Source: Monosporascus cannonballus (taxonomy: Eukaryota > Ascomycota > Sordariomycetes > Xylariales). Taken from it: a stretch of 64,000 nucleotides of DNA. Location: the NCBI GenBank assembly GCA_004154925.1, contig QJNS01000039.1, positions 127,009 through 191,008 of the forward strand. The letters are read 5' to 3'. Positions 37,287 through 47,668 of the stretch are shown piece after piece (positions within the stretch are counted from its first letter, which is position 1; the number at the start of each line of letters is the position of its first letter). The notes beneath the pieces were generated by a model. It did not search any database. It was not told the DNA's origin and saw nothing but the letters and a program-made list of their open reading frames with translations. Made by a program: the position numbers and the translations under genes.

Positions 37287-38784
37287 ATGGCCGACCCGGC
37301 GCCGGCATTCAATGCGCTGCCACCGGACCAGCAGCAGGCAATTCTCAACGGGCCTGGCCTCGAGCCCCCAGTGAATGTCATCCCCAACTTCGAAAACCGG
37401 CCGAACGAGAGCGGTATCGCTCACGGCACCTTCGCTACGTGCATTGTGGTGAGCTCGATATTCATCGTCCTCGCGGTCTACACAAAAGCGGGCCACTTCA
37501 AGAAAGTCTACATTGAAGATGGTAGGCCCCCGCCTTCTCTGGATGATGGTTGGCATCCGTGCTCGGACCTGCTAACCAGACCTAGTTTGCGCGACCATTG
37601 CAATCGTAGGGCTATTCGTCTTGAAAATAGAACTAGTCTAGCATCTAGCTAACCCTGAGCGTCTAGATCGGCTGGATCGCGCTGCTAGTGTACGTTTACC
37701 AGGCTCTAATAAAATATGGGTTCTTTGTGCACCAGTGGGATCTTCGCATGTACGAAGTTGCCGAGTTCTTTTTCGTAAGTATCGAGCGCCCCACGGTAAT
37801 AACCACCGCAGGACTGCGCTTGCTGATATTTTATAATAGTTAATCTACGTCGCCACCATCTGCTATTTCGTCGTGATGAGCACCATCAAGGCGGCGATTT
37901 TACTGGAGTGGACCCGTCTCTTCGTCCCACTGGACCGCCGCACGAAATTCTTCTGGATCTGTCACATCGTGGCGTGGACCAACTTCGTGGCCTCGGTGAC
38001 CATGATGTTCCTGGTGGCCTTCGCCTGTAACCCGCGCGAGAAGTACTGGAATCCGCTGGTCGAGGGGAAGTGTCTGGATGCCAACGCCACCGCCTTTGCA
38101 GCACCTATCGTGAACCTCGTGTTTGACATCATCGCGCTGGTTCTGCCGCAGAAGGTCATTTGGAGTCTGCATCTTCCTCTAAGAAAGAAGCTCGGGGTTT
38201 CCGTGCTCTTTGCCCTCGGTATACTGTGCGACTAGCCCCACTACTTTATACGAGGAGCTTTGTGCCCCGTTACGAAGGTGGAAACTACAAGCTAACGTAT
38301 GGCAAAATATAGGGCATGTGTATCGGCAGCCTTGCGGATCGGCTATTCGGTCACGTTCTACAGGGATCCAGACCGGTCGTATAATATCGGGCCCGTGGCG
38401 CTGTGGTGTCTGGCCGAGGCGACCAGCGGAATCCTGATATACTCCGCGCCGGCGGCGCCCAAGGCGATATCCGGGCTAAAAAGAGGGGTGAAGTCGTCTG
38501 CCGCGCGGCTGACGGGCCACTCAGCGGCGACGGCATCCAAGAACAGCAGCGGTGGAGGCTCGTGGCGCGCGGCGACCGTCAAGCCGCCGCGGCCCGGCCG
38601 GTACGAGGAGATCGACGAGCTGCCCCTGACGACGCTGCCGGCGGCGACGAGCGTTACGGGCGGCGATCTGGGGAAGGGGATCTCCCACCACCACGACGGC
38701 AGCGGCATCATGCGGAGCACGACGACGACAGTAAATTACAAGTCTAGCAATGCAGGGAATGAGAGTCCCTCATGGGAATCCTAA
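37287..38784 (+). CDS. Seven-transmembrane fungal rhodopsin-domain (PTH11-like) integral membrane protein
   Basis: Five exons: 37287-37521, 37586-37605, 37667-37774, 37840-38225 and 38313-38784, giving 406 aa. Introns are 61-87 nt and three carry GCTAAC branch sites. The second exon is only 20 nt. The start has a good context (GCCGCCATGG). Seven hydrophobic helices can be read, from about residue 48 to about 275. Between them lie the family landmarks Gly-Trp-Ile-Ala, Lys-Ala-Ala-Ile-Leu-Leu-Glu-Trp and a Leu-Pro segment before helix six. The 120-residue C-terminal tail is hydrophilic, Ser/Thr/Gly rich and presumably cytosolic. This matches the fungal rhodopsin-like domain family that includes PTH11-type receptors; it has no CFEM domain. 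Its position between PKS and P450 suggests co-regulation, but its role (sensor, self-protection or bystander) is unknown. Confidence 0.88.
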
Positions 38785-41111
38785 CCTGGCCAGGCTGTAT
38801 GAGACGGGGAGATGTTTTGAAGATAGTTTCATCAGGATCGCGGGTTTCTATTACTAAGATAGTAGTGATGATGATGATGATGATGATGTATACCAGGTCT
38901 CCTTTATATATGTATCAGGGACCGGCGCCTCCCTTAGGGACGGGAGCACCAGAGATTAATAGACGGTAATTCTGATTCCCACTACAGGAAACCCGTCACT
39001 TCACGTTAGAACCTAGCATCTAATTAACATTTAACGGCTCACCCAATGACTTTACACAACGCTGAAAGCCTACAAGGCCGCGGCCTCTGAGGTACGCGGG
39101 GTACAGCAACAATCCCACAGCCCTACCTAGCAAAGGATATCGGTGATCGGTCAAATGGCTTGCCAGCACATATACTTACAACTCACAATGGTATCCTTTG
39201 TTAGTTACCCCAGAGCCCTGTTGGTTTCCGTTAGCGCCTAGTAAGTAGGCTCCCATAGAATTTGTATGGAAATCTACCCACTTTTACATATCTGTAAGTC
39301 ATCATCACCACAACCTGTATATAGCGTTTTATCAACCTACTAACTGCTATTTTTGCTTCACATTAGGACCTTTTCAATCCAATATAACTAAAAGCTCAGC
39401 TTCGATACATCAAAAACAATGCCCTCGCGAAATGTTACCGTTAATTAAAACTGCGGAAGACCGTAACAAGTGGGATTAGATGAAGCGATGCTTTTTTCAA
39501 AGCGGTTAGGTATAGCAGAGGGATTCATGGAGGTATTTTTTAAATGCAAAATGTGTAGATATATGCTTACTAGTTATTTAGGGAATGTTGTGGGATGGGG
39601 GAGGTAACTAACAAAGAATATCCTGTGAGTTTGTAGCGATGTTCATGGCTCAGCCACGGTTGGCCGTAACGCATGCTCTAACCCGAGTATAGTAATCGGT
39701 CGGTAGACGATGGAACGGAAGCGCTTGTCTATGCTGTTTACGGGAATAAGGGACAAGAAGACGATGCTGCTGCTAGTGCTGACGGCGGAGTGTCGTACAA
39801 CTTGGCGTTGCATCTTCATTGTCAGACGAACCGCCTACTCCGGTTGCTTTATGTTCTGTCCTAGCTATGCGCTATTCACGCTTTTCCTAAGGATGCGTCA
39901 CTATCGCCATAGACTGGCCAATGGAATCCATCGAGATTTCCGTTCTAGGTAACATAATAACATAAACTGTCTAAAATATTGCTACTACTGTTAGTTCGCC
40001 GTCCGTCAGTTAGGTTACCCCGGCTGCACCTAATAGCTTCTCCATTGAGGTTGATGGGAGCTTGATGTAATACTGAAGTCTTTTCTATTTCTGGATAAGA
40101 TCGGCCCCGCACAGTCCCACTTGACGCACACGGGATCTAATGCGAGTTGGGGGAGCACTAAAGGAGTCCAAGTGGGGTAGGTACCTATAATATGTATTTA
40201 TAGTCTTGTTATATCTGTCAGGTATTGCTCGACGAGGGAGGTGGTAATTGCTGCCCATTCCATACCCGTATACAGACGTCCAGAAATCCCTACCTAAGTA
40301 CTTAGTTATTGAATAAGCCTATGCAAGGAAGTGTGTTTGGTAGCGTGGACAGTGAAACTGTCATCTCCCTCCCACGCCATCTAATGCGCTTTTTTCTGTG
40401 CCCCGTTTGGAGGGGCGTCGCGTACCAATAAATGCAGATGATCCTTGTAAATAGCCGTCAGCTGCCATGCCCGCCTCCGTTGAGCCAATGGTTACTCGCG
40501 GCGGCAAACCGTACCCATGACGAGGGGCCACCGTTGCTGGCTGGATCGACCGAGTCTTCTACCGGCCTTGCAGGGCAGAGAATTTTCGACTCTGCCACTT
40601 TCAGCACGAGGAAATGCCGGCCTAAGCTAGTCAGGATAGAGTAGCCCCTAGTGAGTCCTATATCTAGTGCGAGACTCGTAACTACATACCCGGCAGAGTC
40701 GCGAGGTGGTGGTGGTAGTGAGGAGTCAGTTGGTCCAGATGGCCATTGGCGCTAGAAACAGGTCTATGTGAGATACAGATGGCAGTTAGTAGCAGTCGCA
40801 AGGTTTCTCCGTTCAGAGAGATTTCAGGTACAATTAGGCTTCCCACAGCTGTGAAGCAACCGACACTGCCGCATTATACGATGTAGCATCCCATTGGAAT
40901 GGGCTCAGCATCAACCTCGCCACGCCCAGCATCTGGAGGGTATCTTTTTACATACCTGTTGATATCCATTGAGCCGCTTGGTTAAGTCAGCACGTCGAAA
41001 GAGAGGCCGTAAGTGGAAATATAGACCTGTCGCCCTTACGTAAGGAGGCATCCGAGAGATCTCGAAACTCTTAGGCTCTGCAGCCCGCGACGACGCGTTC
41101 CGGGATCCAAG
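38785..41111. other. Intergenic region between 7TM gene and P450
   Basis: 2.3 kb with no recognisable gene; frames at 39710-39952 and 40432-40644 are short and unsupported. It contains a short GAT/ATG trinucleotide repeat at about 38867-38888. The right end is the P450 promoter. Confidence 0.4.
38867..38888. repeat. GAT trinucleotide microsatellite
   Basis: About seven uninterrupted GAT units in the non-coding region downstream of the 7TM gene. Confidence 0.9.
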
Positions 41112-43036
41112 ATGTGGTCCGTCTTAGCAGGTAGCACGTCCCCATGGGGGACGCAACTAACTCTCCTGACGGTGTCGCCGCTCATACTGGCGCTCCTGGT
41201 CAGCCTCGCCATACCCCGTCGGCTGCGGGGGATCCCTTATAATGGCGGTATCGCGACGTGGTTCCTGGGCGACATCCCGTCAATGGTGTCGCACATCCGT
41301 CATAAGCCCGAGCTGTACACCTGGCTGTCGGCGCAGAACGTAAAGCTGGGATCACCGATCGTCCAGGTTTCCGTGCGGCCGTTCGCGGCGCCCTGGGTCA
41401 TCGTCACGGACTTCCGCGAGGCCCAGGACGTCCTGACGCGGCGCACCAAGACCTTCGACCGCGCCACCTTCATCGAGAAGGTCTTCGGAACCCTCATCCC
41501 GCACGGCATGATTACGATGAAGTCGGATGACCCCCGGCTGCACACCAACAAGATGCTCGTCCGAGGCTTCATGGCCCCCACGACCCTCAACAAGGTAGGC
41601 AGGCCATCTAGCCTGGCCGCGACAGACCAGTGGATGGAAAAAAATCTCTTACTGATGTCCTACCAGGCCATAGCACCCCAGATATACAGAAGAACGCTGC
41701 AGGTGATGGAGCTCTGGAAGGTGAAGGCAAAGCTGGCGGGCAGCCACCCCTTCGAGATGATCGAAGACATGGCGAACGCAGCCTTCGACGCTATTGCCGG
41801 CGCCGTGTTCAACCTCGACGACGCGGAAAACATCATTTCGGCGCAGATCCGACTACTCTCGACTCTTGGTTCCGTTCCAGTCCCCGAGAACGACGACGCG
41901 GCGGCCGTTCATTTCCCGAAGGCGCCGATGCCGCCTATAGCCGACGCGATCATCACGCTGACCGACAGCATAGTGGTCGCCTTCCGCTCGCCGCTGTCGA
42001 GGTGGCACCACTGGCTCCTTAGCCAGACGCCGTGCATGCGTAAGGCCTACGCGATCAAAGAGAACATGATCACTCAGCACCTCGAGAGCGCCGCGAAGAG
42101 GCTCCTCGAAAGCCCGGGGAACATCACGTGCCTACTAGACGACCTACTGCAGAACGAACTGGTGGCCGCCGCGAAGGAGAATCGCGCCCCGGATTATAAG
42201 AGCCGTGCGGTGTATGATGAGGTAAGCACAAGCACCGGCCTCGGCCTGCCCACGCCCGCCCTTACATATGTGCATGCCTTAGGGACATTGACGGGACAGG
42301 GGAGCTTACTACTGGGGAACAGCTATACGAGATGGTTATTGGCGGCTACGAGACGACGTCCGCAACCGTGCTCTGGGGTCTGAAACACCTCTCGAATAAC
42401 CAAGACGCCCAGACCCGTCTACGGACCGAGTTACGGCGCGCCTTATTGCCCCAGGTCGGAAATAGGTTCCCGACGGTCGAGGAGATCATGGGGTTACGGG
42501 TCCCCTACCTGGATGCGGTCATGGAAGAGATCTTCCGCATGGCGCTCATCGCGTCCGCACACGTCCGCACGGCAACCGAGGATACGACACTGCTGGGTCA
42601 CTTCATACCTAAAGGTACCAACGTCTTCCTCGCCATCAACGGGCCCGGGTTCACCTTCCCACCGTTCCCTATCAGGGAGGAGCTGCGCAGCAGGACGTCG
42701 CAAGAGGCCAAGGGCGAGGTCAGGGACTGGGATTTCAGCACGTTGGGCGAGTTCAGACCCGAGCGCTGGCTAGTTCGCGACGAGCTCGGGAATGAGGTCA
42801 TCGACCTCTCAGCCGCGCCCCAGATGCTCTTCTCCCTCGGCCCCCGGTCGTGCTTCGGGCGCCGCCTGGGCGTCCTCAGCATCAAGATCACGCTCGTATG
42901 TGTGGTGTGGGCGTTCAACCTGGATCGCGTGCCCGACGAGCTGAACTCGTTCGAGGGCGCCGAGGTGCTCTCGCGAATGCCCATTCAGGGATACCTCAAG
43001 CTGCGAGAGCGCTCTGTCTCTTCAGCTCCAGCTTGA
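41112..43036 (+). CDS. Cytochrome P450 monooxygenase
   Basis: Three exons, 41112-41594, 41667-42221 and 42323-43036, give 583 aa. The first intron (72 nt, a multiple of three and free of stops) was assigned because removing it restores the family's usual Ala-x-x-Ala-Pro-Gln-Ile-Tyr context. The second is 101 nt and its acceptor (AACAG before Leu-Tyr-Glu) restores the Asp-Glu-Leu start of the I helix. An N-terminal hydrophobic anchor (about residues 17-33) indicates ER membrane attachment. The I-helix oxygen-binding motif is Gly-Gly-Tyr-Glu-Thr-Thr (353-358), the ExxR motif is Glu415-Ile-Phe-Arg418, a Pro-Glu-Arg-Trp block follows, and the haem ligand is Cys523 in Phe-x-x-Gly-Pro-Arg-Ser-Cys-Phe-Gly. 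All key residues are intact. It probably hydroxylates or epoxidises the PKS product. Confidence 0.92.
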
Positions 43037-43179
43037 AACGCCACCCGCAAGCCCGCTTATTAGAGGTGTCATCGCGTCCTTCATATGTGCATAGAACACG
43101 TGTGGATTTTCTCCATCCATATTACTCCATACGCACTACCAAGCTATCACTTTTTCTCACATAATCTTGCCTCATCGTG

Positions 43180-43345
43180 ATCAGGACCCCATTTTGGAGG
43201 TTGTGGCTGCGCCTGCGGCGTAGCAATCGTAGCCATAGCTATAGCTTTTGATCAAGAAATATCTGTCAGGGGTCCAATATATCAGCTAAACTCCTTTAAA
43301 AATAATACTTACAAAAACAACAAAACCTCCAAAATAAGGCCTGAT
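43180..43345. repeat. Candidate MITE or foldback: 166 bp with inverted ends
   Basis: ATTTTGGAGGTT at 43191-43202 is repeated as its exact reverse complement at 43324-43335. Outside these arms ATCAGG (43180-43185) is matched by CCTGAT (43340-43345), giving imperfect inverted ends of about 25-30 bp. It lies just downstream of the P450 at the edge of an AT-rich block. I see no clear target duplication. Confidence 0.45.
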
Positions 43346-44639
43346 GGCAAATTATGATTTTTTTCGTTTCGTTTGGTACGTTCCCATATAAATTCTTAAA
43401 AATTATTATTATTAATTTTAATAATATATATTAATTATAAAGCTTTTAATATTTTAACCTATGTAATTTAACGCAAAATTATAATTTTTATTTTTTAATA
43501 TAATAATAATCCTAATTAATATAAAATAAAAATTATTATAATAAAAAATAACTTAAATTTTCGATTAATATTTATTATAATATTTTATTTTTATTAATTT
43601 AATATAATAATAATATAATTTTATAAGTTAAAATAATAATATATAAGGTTTAAAATCGCCTATAATACATTTTAAAATATATTTTCTTCCTAATTAGCCA
43701 AATACGGGTAATATATTCGAAAATTTAAAATAAAAATTTTAAATTTTCGAACATTTAATTTTCTAAAATACAATATTTATTTTTATCCGATATTTTTACC
43801 GGTTTTTTGCCGATATAAATTAAATTAACCTATATGCTAACGTTACATATACGGCCGATATCTTTACGGAAACCTTACGCCGTCAATTTGTTCGCCTTAT
43901 ATTAAATATTATGTTTAACGAATAAGGCCGTATTTTATAAAAAAAATAAGTAAGTATAATATATAATTTGGTTTTCGGAAAACTTAATATTTTTGTCGTT
44001 ATTAAAATAAATTTCGGAAAATATTTAATTATTTAAACCTTTTTTAATAATTAATTAAATTATTATTTAAGTTATATTATTTATTAAATTAATATAAAAA
44101 TAACAAATTTTTATATTAATAATTTTACATTTTATTTTTATTTTAATATTTGTAAATACGAAAAAATTAATTTAAAAATATTCGATTACATAATTACCGG
44201 AGGGCATAATTATATAATTTTTAATCCTAAATAAATATTAAACAATTAATTTCAAATTGCCATATTAAATTTGGTTTTTAAATATTAATATAATTTAATC
44301 ATTATCAATAAAATATATTTATTATCGAAATAAATCGATTTTCGGTTTAAATATATTAATATCCGTAATTTATATTTTATTTTCCTTATTTATATATATT
44401 AAATTGCATATATAGCAATTATTAATAATATTATAAAATAAATTACGAAATATAGCAGTTTTCGTTAAATCGGCCGCCTAATTAAATATAATTATAAAAC
44501 GGAAACCCGGTATTTTAATATTAATCGTTCCGAAATTAATATTATTATTTTCCTTATACCCAAAAATTAACGTTCGAATTAAAAGTATTTAAATATTTTA
44601 ATAATTAATATATCTGGATTATTAAATAATATCCTATTA
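43346..44639. other. AT-rich, RIP-like sequence of unknown origin
   Basis: About 1.3 kb, extremely AT-rich. Composition suggests an old RIP-altered repeat, but I find no protein motif and no similarity to the Gypsy elements of this window. Confidence 0.4.
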
Positions 44640-45011
44640 TTTGACGGCTAGGCGGTTTAACCAACTATTAAACCTTAGTCGTACGGGTTTATATTAGCAG
44701 GAGTATTTTGGGAATCTGAGCAATAGATATAGTAATCGTGTTATATTTCGTAATTTTAAGGGTGTCATAGGTAACGATGTTACATTATAAGCTAAAGCTA
44801 TTTAGATTATGGAAATAATAAACATATATATCCTTTTTTTTAACTTAATTACTTATGATTATATAGCCGGTGGTAATTATAATTGTTTGTGATCACCCTT
44901 AATTATTAATGATCACTGGCTTGGCGGTAATTACCGTTACGTAATCCCGGGGTAGTCCGTATGATCCTGGTCTAATCGTTTTTTGCGGCCGAAACTTGTT
45001 GAACCGTAATA
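44640..45011 (-). repeat. 3' LTR of element D
   Basis: About 370 bp, from TTTGACGGC to …CCGTAATA. Its U3 half resembles that of element A (a GGCTTAATTA-type segment and a GGC/GCC-rich end). Confidence 0.75.
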
Positions 45012-45089
45012 CGATTTCTCCTTTTCCTAAATCTTGTCTTTAAGATTTTCTTTTTTCTTTTTTCTCCGTTTAATAAGTACTTCCTTTTT

Positions 45090-45610
45090 TTCTGATTTTC
45101 TGAATCATATCGTCCCGTATTTTCAAGATTCGTCGGGTTTTTCGTTTCTTTATTATTCGTCGTATTGATTTTATAAAAGCCTTTGATAAATTCGGCTACG
45201 AAATTATACCTTATTTTTATTATTTTTTCGAAAAATCTAAGGTATAAAATGATAAAAAACGTTTTAAGATATAGAAAATGCGTTAATCAAGATTGGTTTT
45301 GCGATAGTACCGGTGTACGGCTTTCTTTTTTGCAAAATATTCGCCGTAAATATTAACGTTTAAAACGTAAAAAGACGTTTGTCGAAAAGCGATTATTAAA
45401 ATTTTAACGGCTTTATTTTAAGACTTAACGTCGTTATTAAAAAAAATAAATAAAGATTTTTTTTCGTTTTATTTATTTACGTAAGCAAAAAGCGTTAATT
45501 CGTTCGAAAAATGATATTATAATATAGCGTAAGCTTTAATTATTAGACGAATTAAAAAAATAAAAACGTTGGGGATAAAAATAATTAGAAGCTGCTATTA
45601 TAGCTGCCAT
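45090..45610 (+). pseudogene. Antisense Zn2Cys6-spaced ORF relic in element D
   Basis: Opposite to pol, inside the 3' LTR. The six-position motif lies at 45212-45302. The last two positions are still Cys, with Asp following the final one, and the others are Tyr. A small indel relative to element A breaks the frame in the first half. Outer limits are approximate. Confidence 0.45.
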
Positions 45611-46916
45611 ATTAATGCAGGCCGCGGTCAATTAGTCTGATATTCCGGCTATTAATTAATCGATCGTTAACTGGGATACGCCCGTCGTTATTAATAAAAG
45701 CTTTTTAATAAACATTAGGCATTAATAAGATTTTTAACTGGTTCTTAGGTATTTTTAGAATCCGGATATTTTTTTTCTTTAATTAAGTATTAGGTAAATC
45801 CGTTTTATTTTCGCATATCGAAAACCTTTTTCATTTCGTATATTTATTCGTTTTTTACTTCCATATCGTTTGATGCCGTATATGTTTTGATTATGTTTGC
45901 TGTTAATTTGAATAAGGAAATATGAAAAATTGAATAAAGTTTAACTTTTAATAGAAATTTTAATTAATAATTATTTTCTGAAATATTTTTAGTAATTTTA
46001 TATGGACCGATATATTTGAAATCGAATTTCTTATTAAGTCGGTTTTTTTTTAAATATCTTTAATGACGAAAAAACCATTTCCCCCTTTTTAAGAATTATT
46101 TTCTTTTAACTTTTTTGGTTATAATATTTATTTATTTGGTTGCGTACGAATTTTAATTTAATGTTTATTTTTTTAATACAATTATCGTAATTATTTTGAC
46201 GTAATAATTACTTTGATATTTATTGGACCGTCGTCGCATATTTCTTTATAAATTTCTGTCATAAAATCGAAATTTACGCCTATTAATATTATTTTAATGC
46301 TTTTATAATAACTGGTATTATAGGTTAATTATACGATTAGTAAATCTTCAACCCAATTGTTTTGTTCGTAATTAATACAATATTATAAATAAGTTTTTAA
46401 AATTTAATTCGTTTGTTTTATTTATCTGTTTATCTAAGGTTAAAATATATTAGGTAATTTATAATTTAAGCTAGATTTATTTTTTGGTTTTGCTAAACAT
46501 TAAATATAAATATTATTAATAATTTGTATATGCTGAAAATACGTTTAAAGAAAATATATATTATCTACTTAATATCTATATTCTCGTAATATTGTAAAAT
46601 ATAAGAAAATATCGTAAATTAATCGACGATTACGAAAATGCTATCGAAATAAATTTTTGTAACTGGATATTTTAATATAAAAAGTTTAATAATAAAATCA
46701 AATATAACTAAACATTATGGTTGCTTTATAATTAATAATAACTATAATTTTCCGTATGGCTTATATCGTTACGTCTTTACTTTGGCGTAAATATTGTATT
46801 GCCGTATAATTTTTTATACTGATAATTTTATTTTAAAAAAGGGATATATGCATTGGAACCTTTCTAAGGTTTCATGAATTTTTAGACATCCGTATAACTA
46901 ATATTCGTATATTTGT

Positions 46917-47668
46917 CAATTGGTTGGTTACATGGGTGGTGGTGCAATATTTCCGCTACAGGAAGGAGATCTCGTTGTTTAGGCCAATCTGCAGGATACT
47001 ACAAACGGAGCCACCTCGTACTTGCACGACATCTGAATTCTAAATAGGTGTGGGGATGTGTGGTAGGCCGCATAGCCCACGTGGTAGCCATCTTACCTTT
47101 CATGCAGCAGCCGCGCACCTTTACTCGTTCAATTGGCTCGGATTTACACAGGCACGTTCGCCCAGCGCAAGGGAGGTGGGAGCTTCCTCGACAGCGCCTC
47201 ACCCCTGCGTGTAACTCATACGCGGTCCAAGTAAGGTCGTCTCGCATACCTTTACCAGATAAGTGAGGTACGGACCTGTTGTAACTCTTAGGAGAGCTCT
47301 CGGCTGCGGCGGAGACCCTGCTCACTCCTGACAGCCTTGAGAGGATCGCTTATGAGAGCTGAGATAAAGGCCGCGGGCCCCTGCTGGAAAGAGCTGAGTT
47401 CGCTTGCCGTTCTTGCTTACGACCCCGGAAGGCGATCCCACAAAACTAAAACAAGCCTCTTCTTTCGGTTTGTTTGTAAGCTGTGCGCCTCTTTTTTGCC
47501 CTCCTGTCTAGTAGATACCAGGTTTAGAACCTGGTGGAGCCAGTTGGCTGGGTATGAGCAAATCGCTGTACTATTAACTAGAGTAACAGCCGCCCTGGTC
47601 CATTTCTATAAGAAGCTTCTAGGTATATTTTACCTCGCTTTTCTCCATCCCACCAGAGAACCTCTCGC
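46917..47668. other. Upstream region of the FAD oxidase
   Basis: About 750 bp of normal base composition that starts at the break in element D. Open frames at 46999-47325 (minus) and 47337-47687 (plus) have no recognisable product. The perfect inverted repeat at 47517-47535 is listed separately. Confidence 0.4.
47517..47535. promoter_or_regulatory. Perfect inverted repeat 134 bp upstream of the FAD oxidase
   Basis: ACCAGGTT-TAG-AACCTGGT: two 8-bp arms and a 3-nt spacer. A single half site AACCTGGT also occurs at 24674-24681, about 35 bp before the cupin start. It may be an operator; this is inference from position and symmetry only. Confidence 0.35.

Larger units (their letters stand above)
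44640..46916 (-). mobile_element. Element D: truncated Ty3/Gypsy retrotransposon
   Basis: Minus-orientation copy with its 3' LTR at about 44640-45011 and the 3' part of pol. Homology to elements A, C and E stops abruptly at about 46916, inside the integrase region, where sequence of normal composition begins. The 5' LTR, gag and most of pol are missing. The left LTR end reads TTTGACGGC instead of TGTGACGGC, so the first bases may also be altered. Confidence 0.8.

Noticed and set aside
27361..41111. AflR-type TCG-N5-CGA sites in cluster promoters
   Set aside because: I looked through the promoter regions and found only near misses with N4 or N6 spacers, so no such site is claimed.
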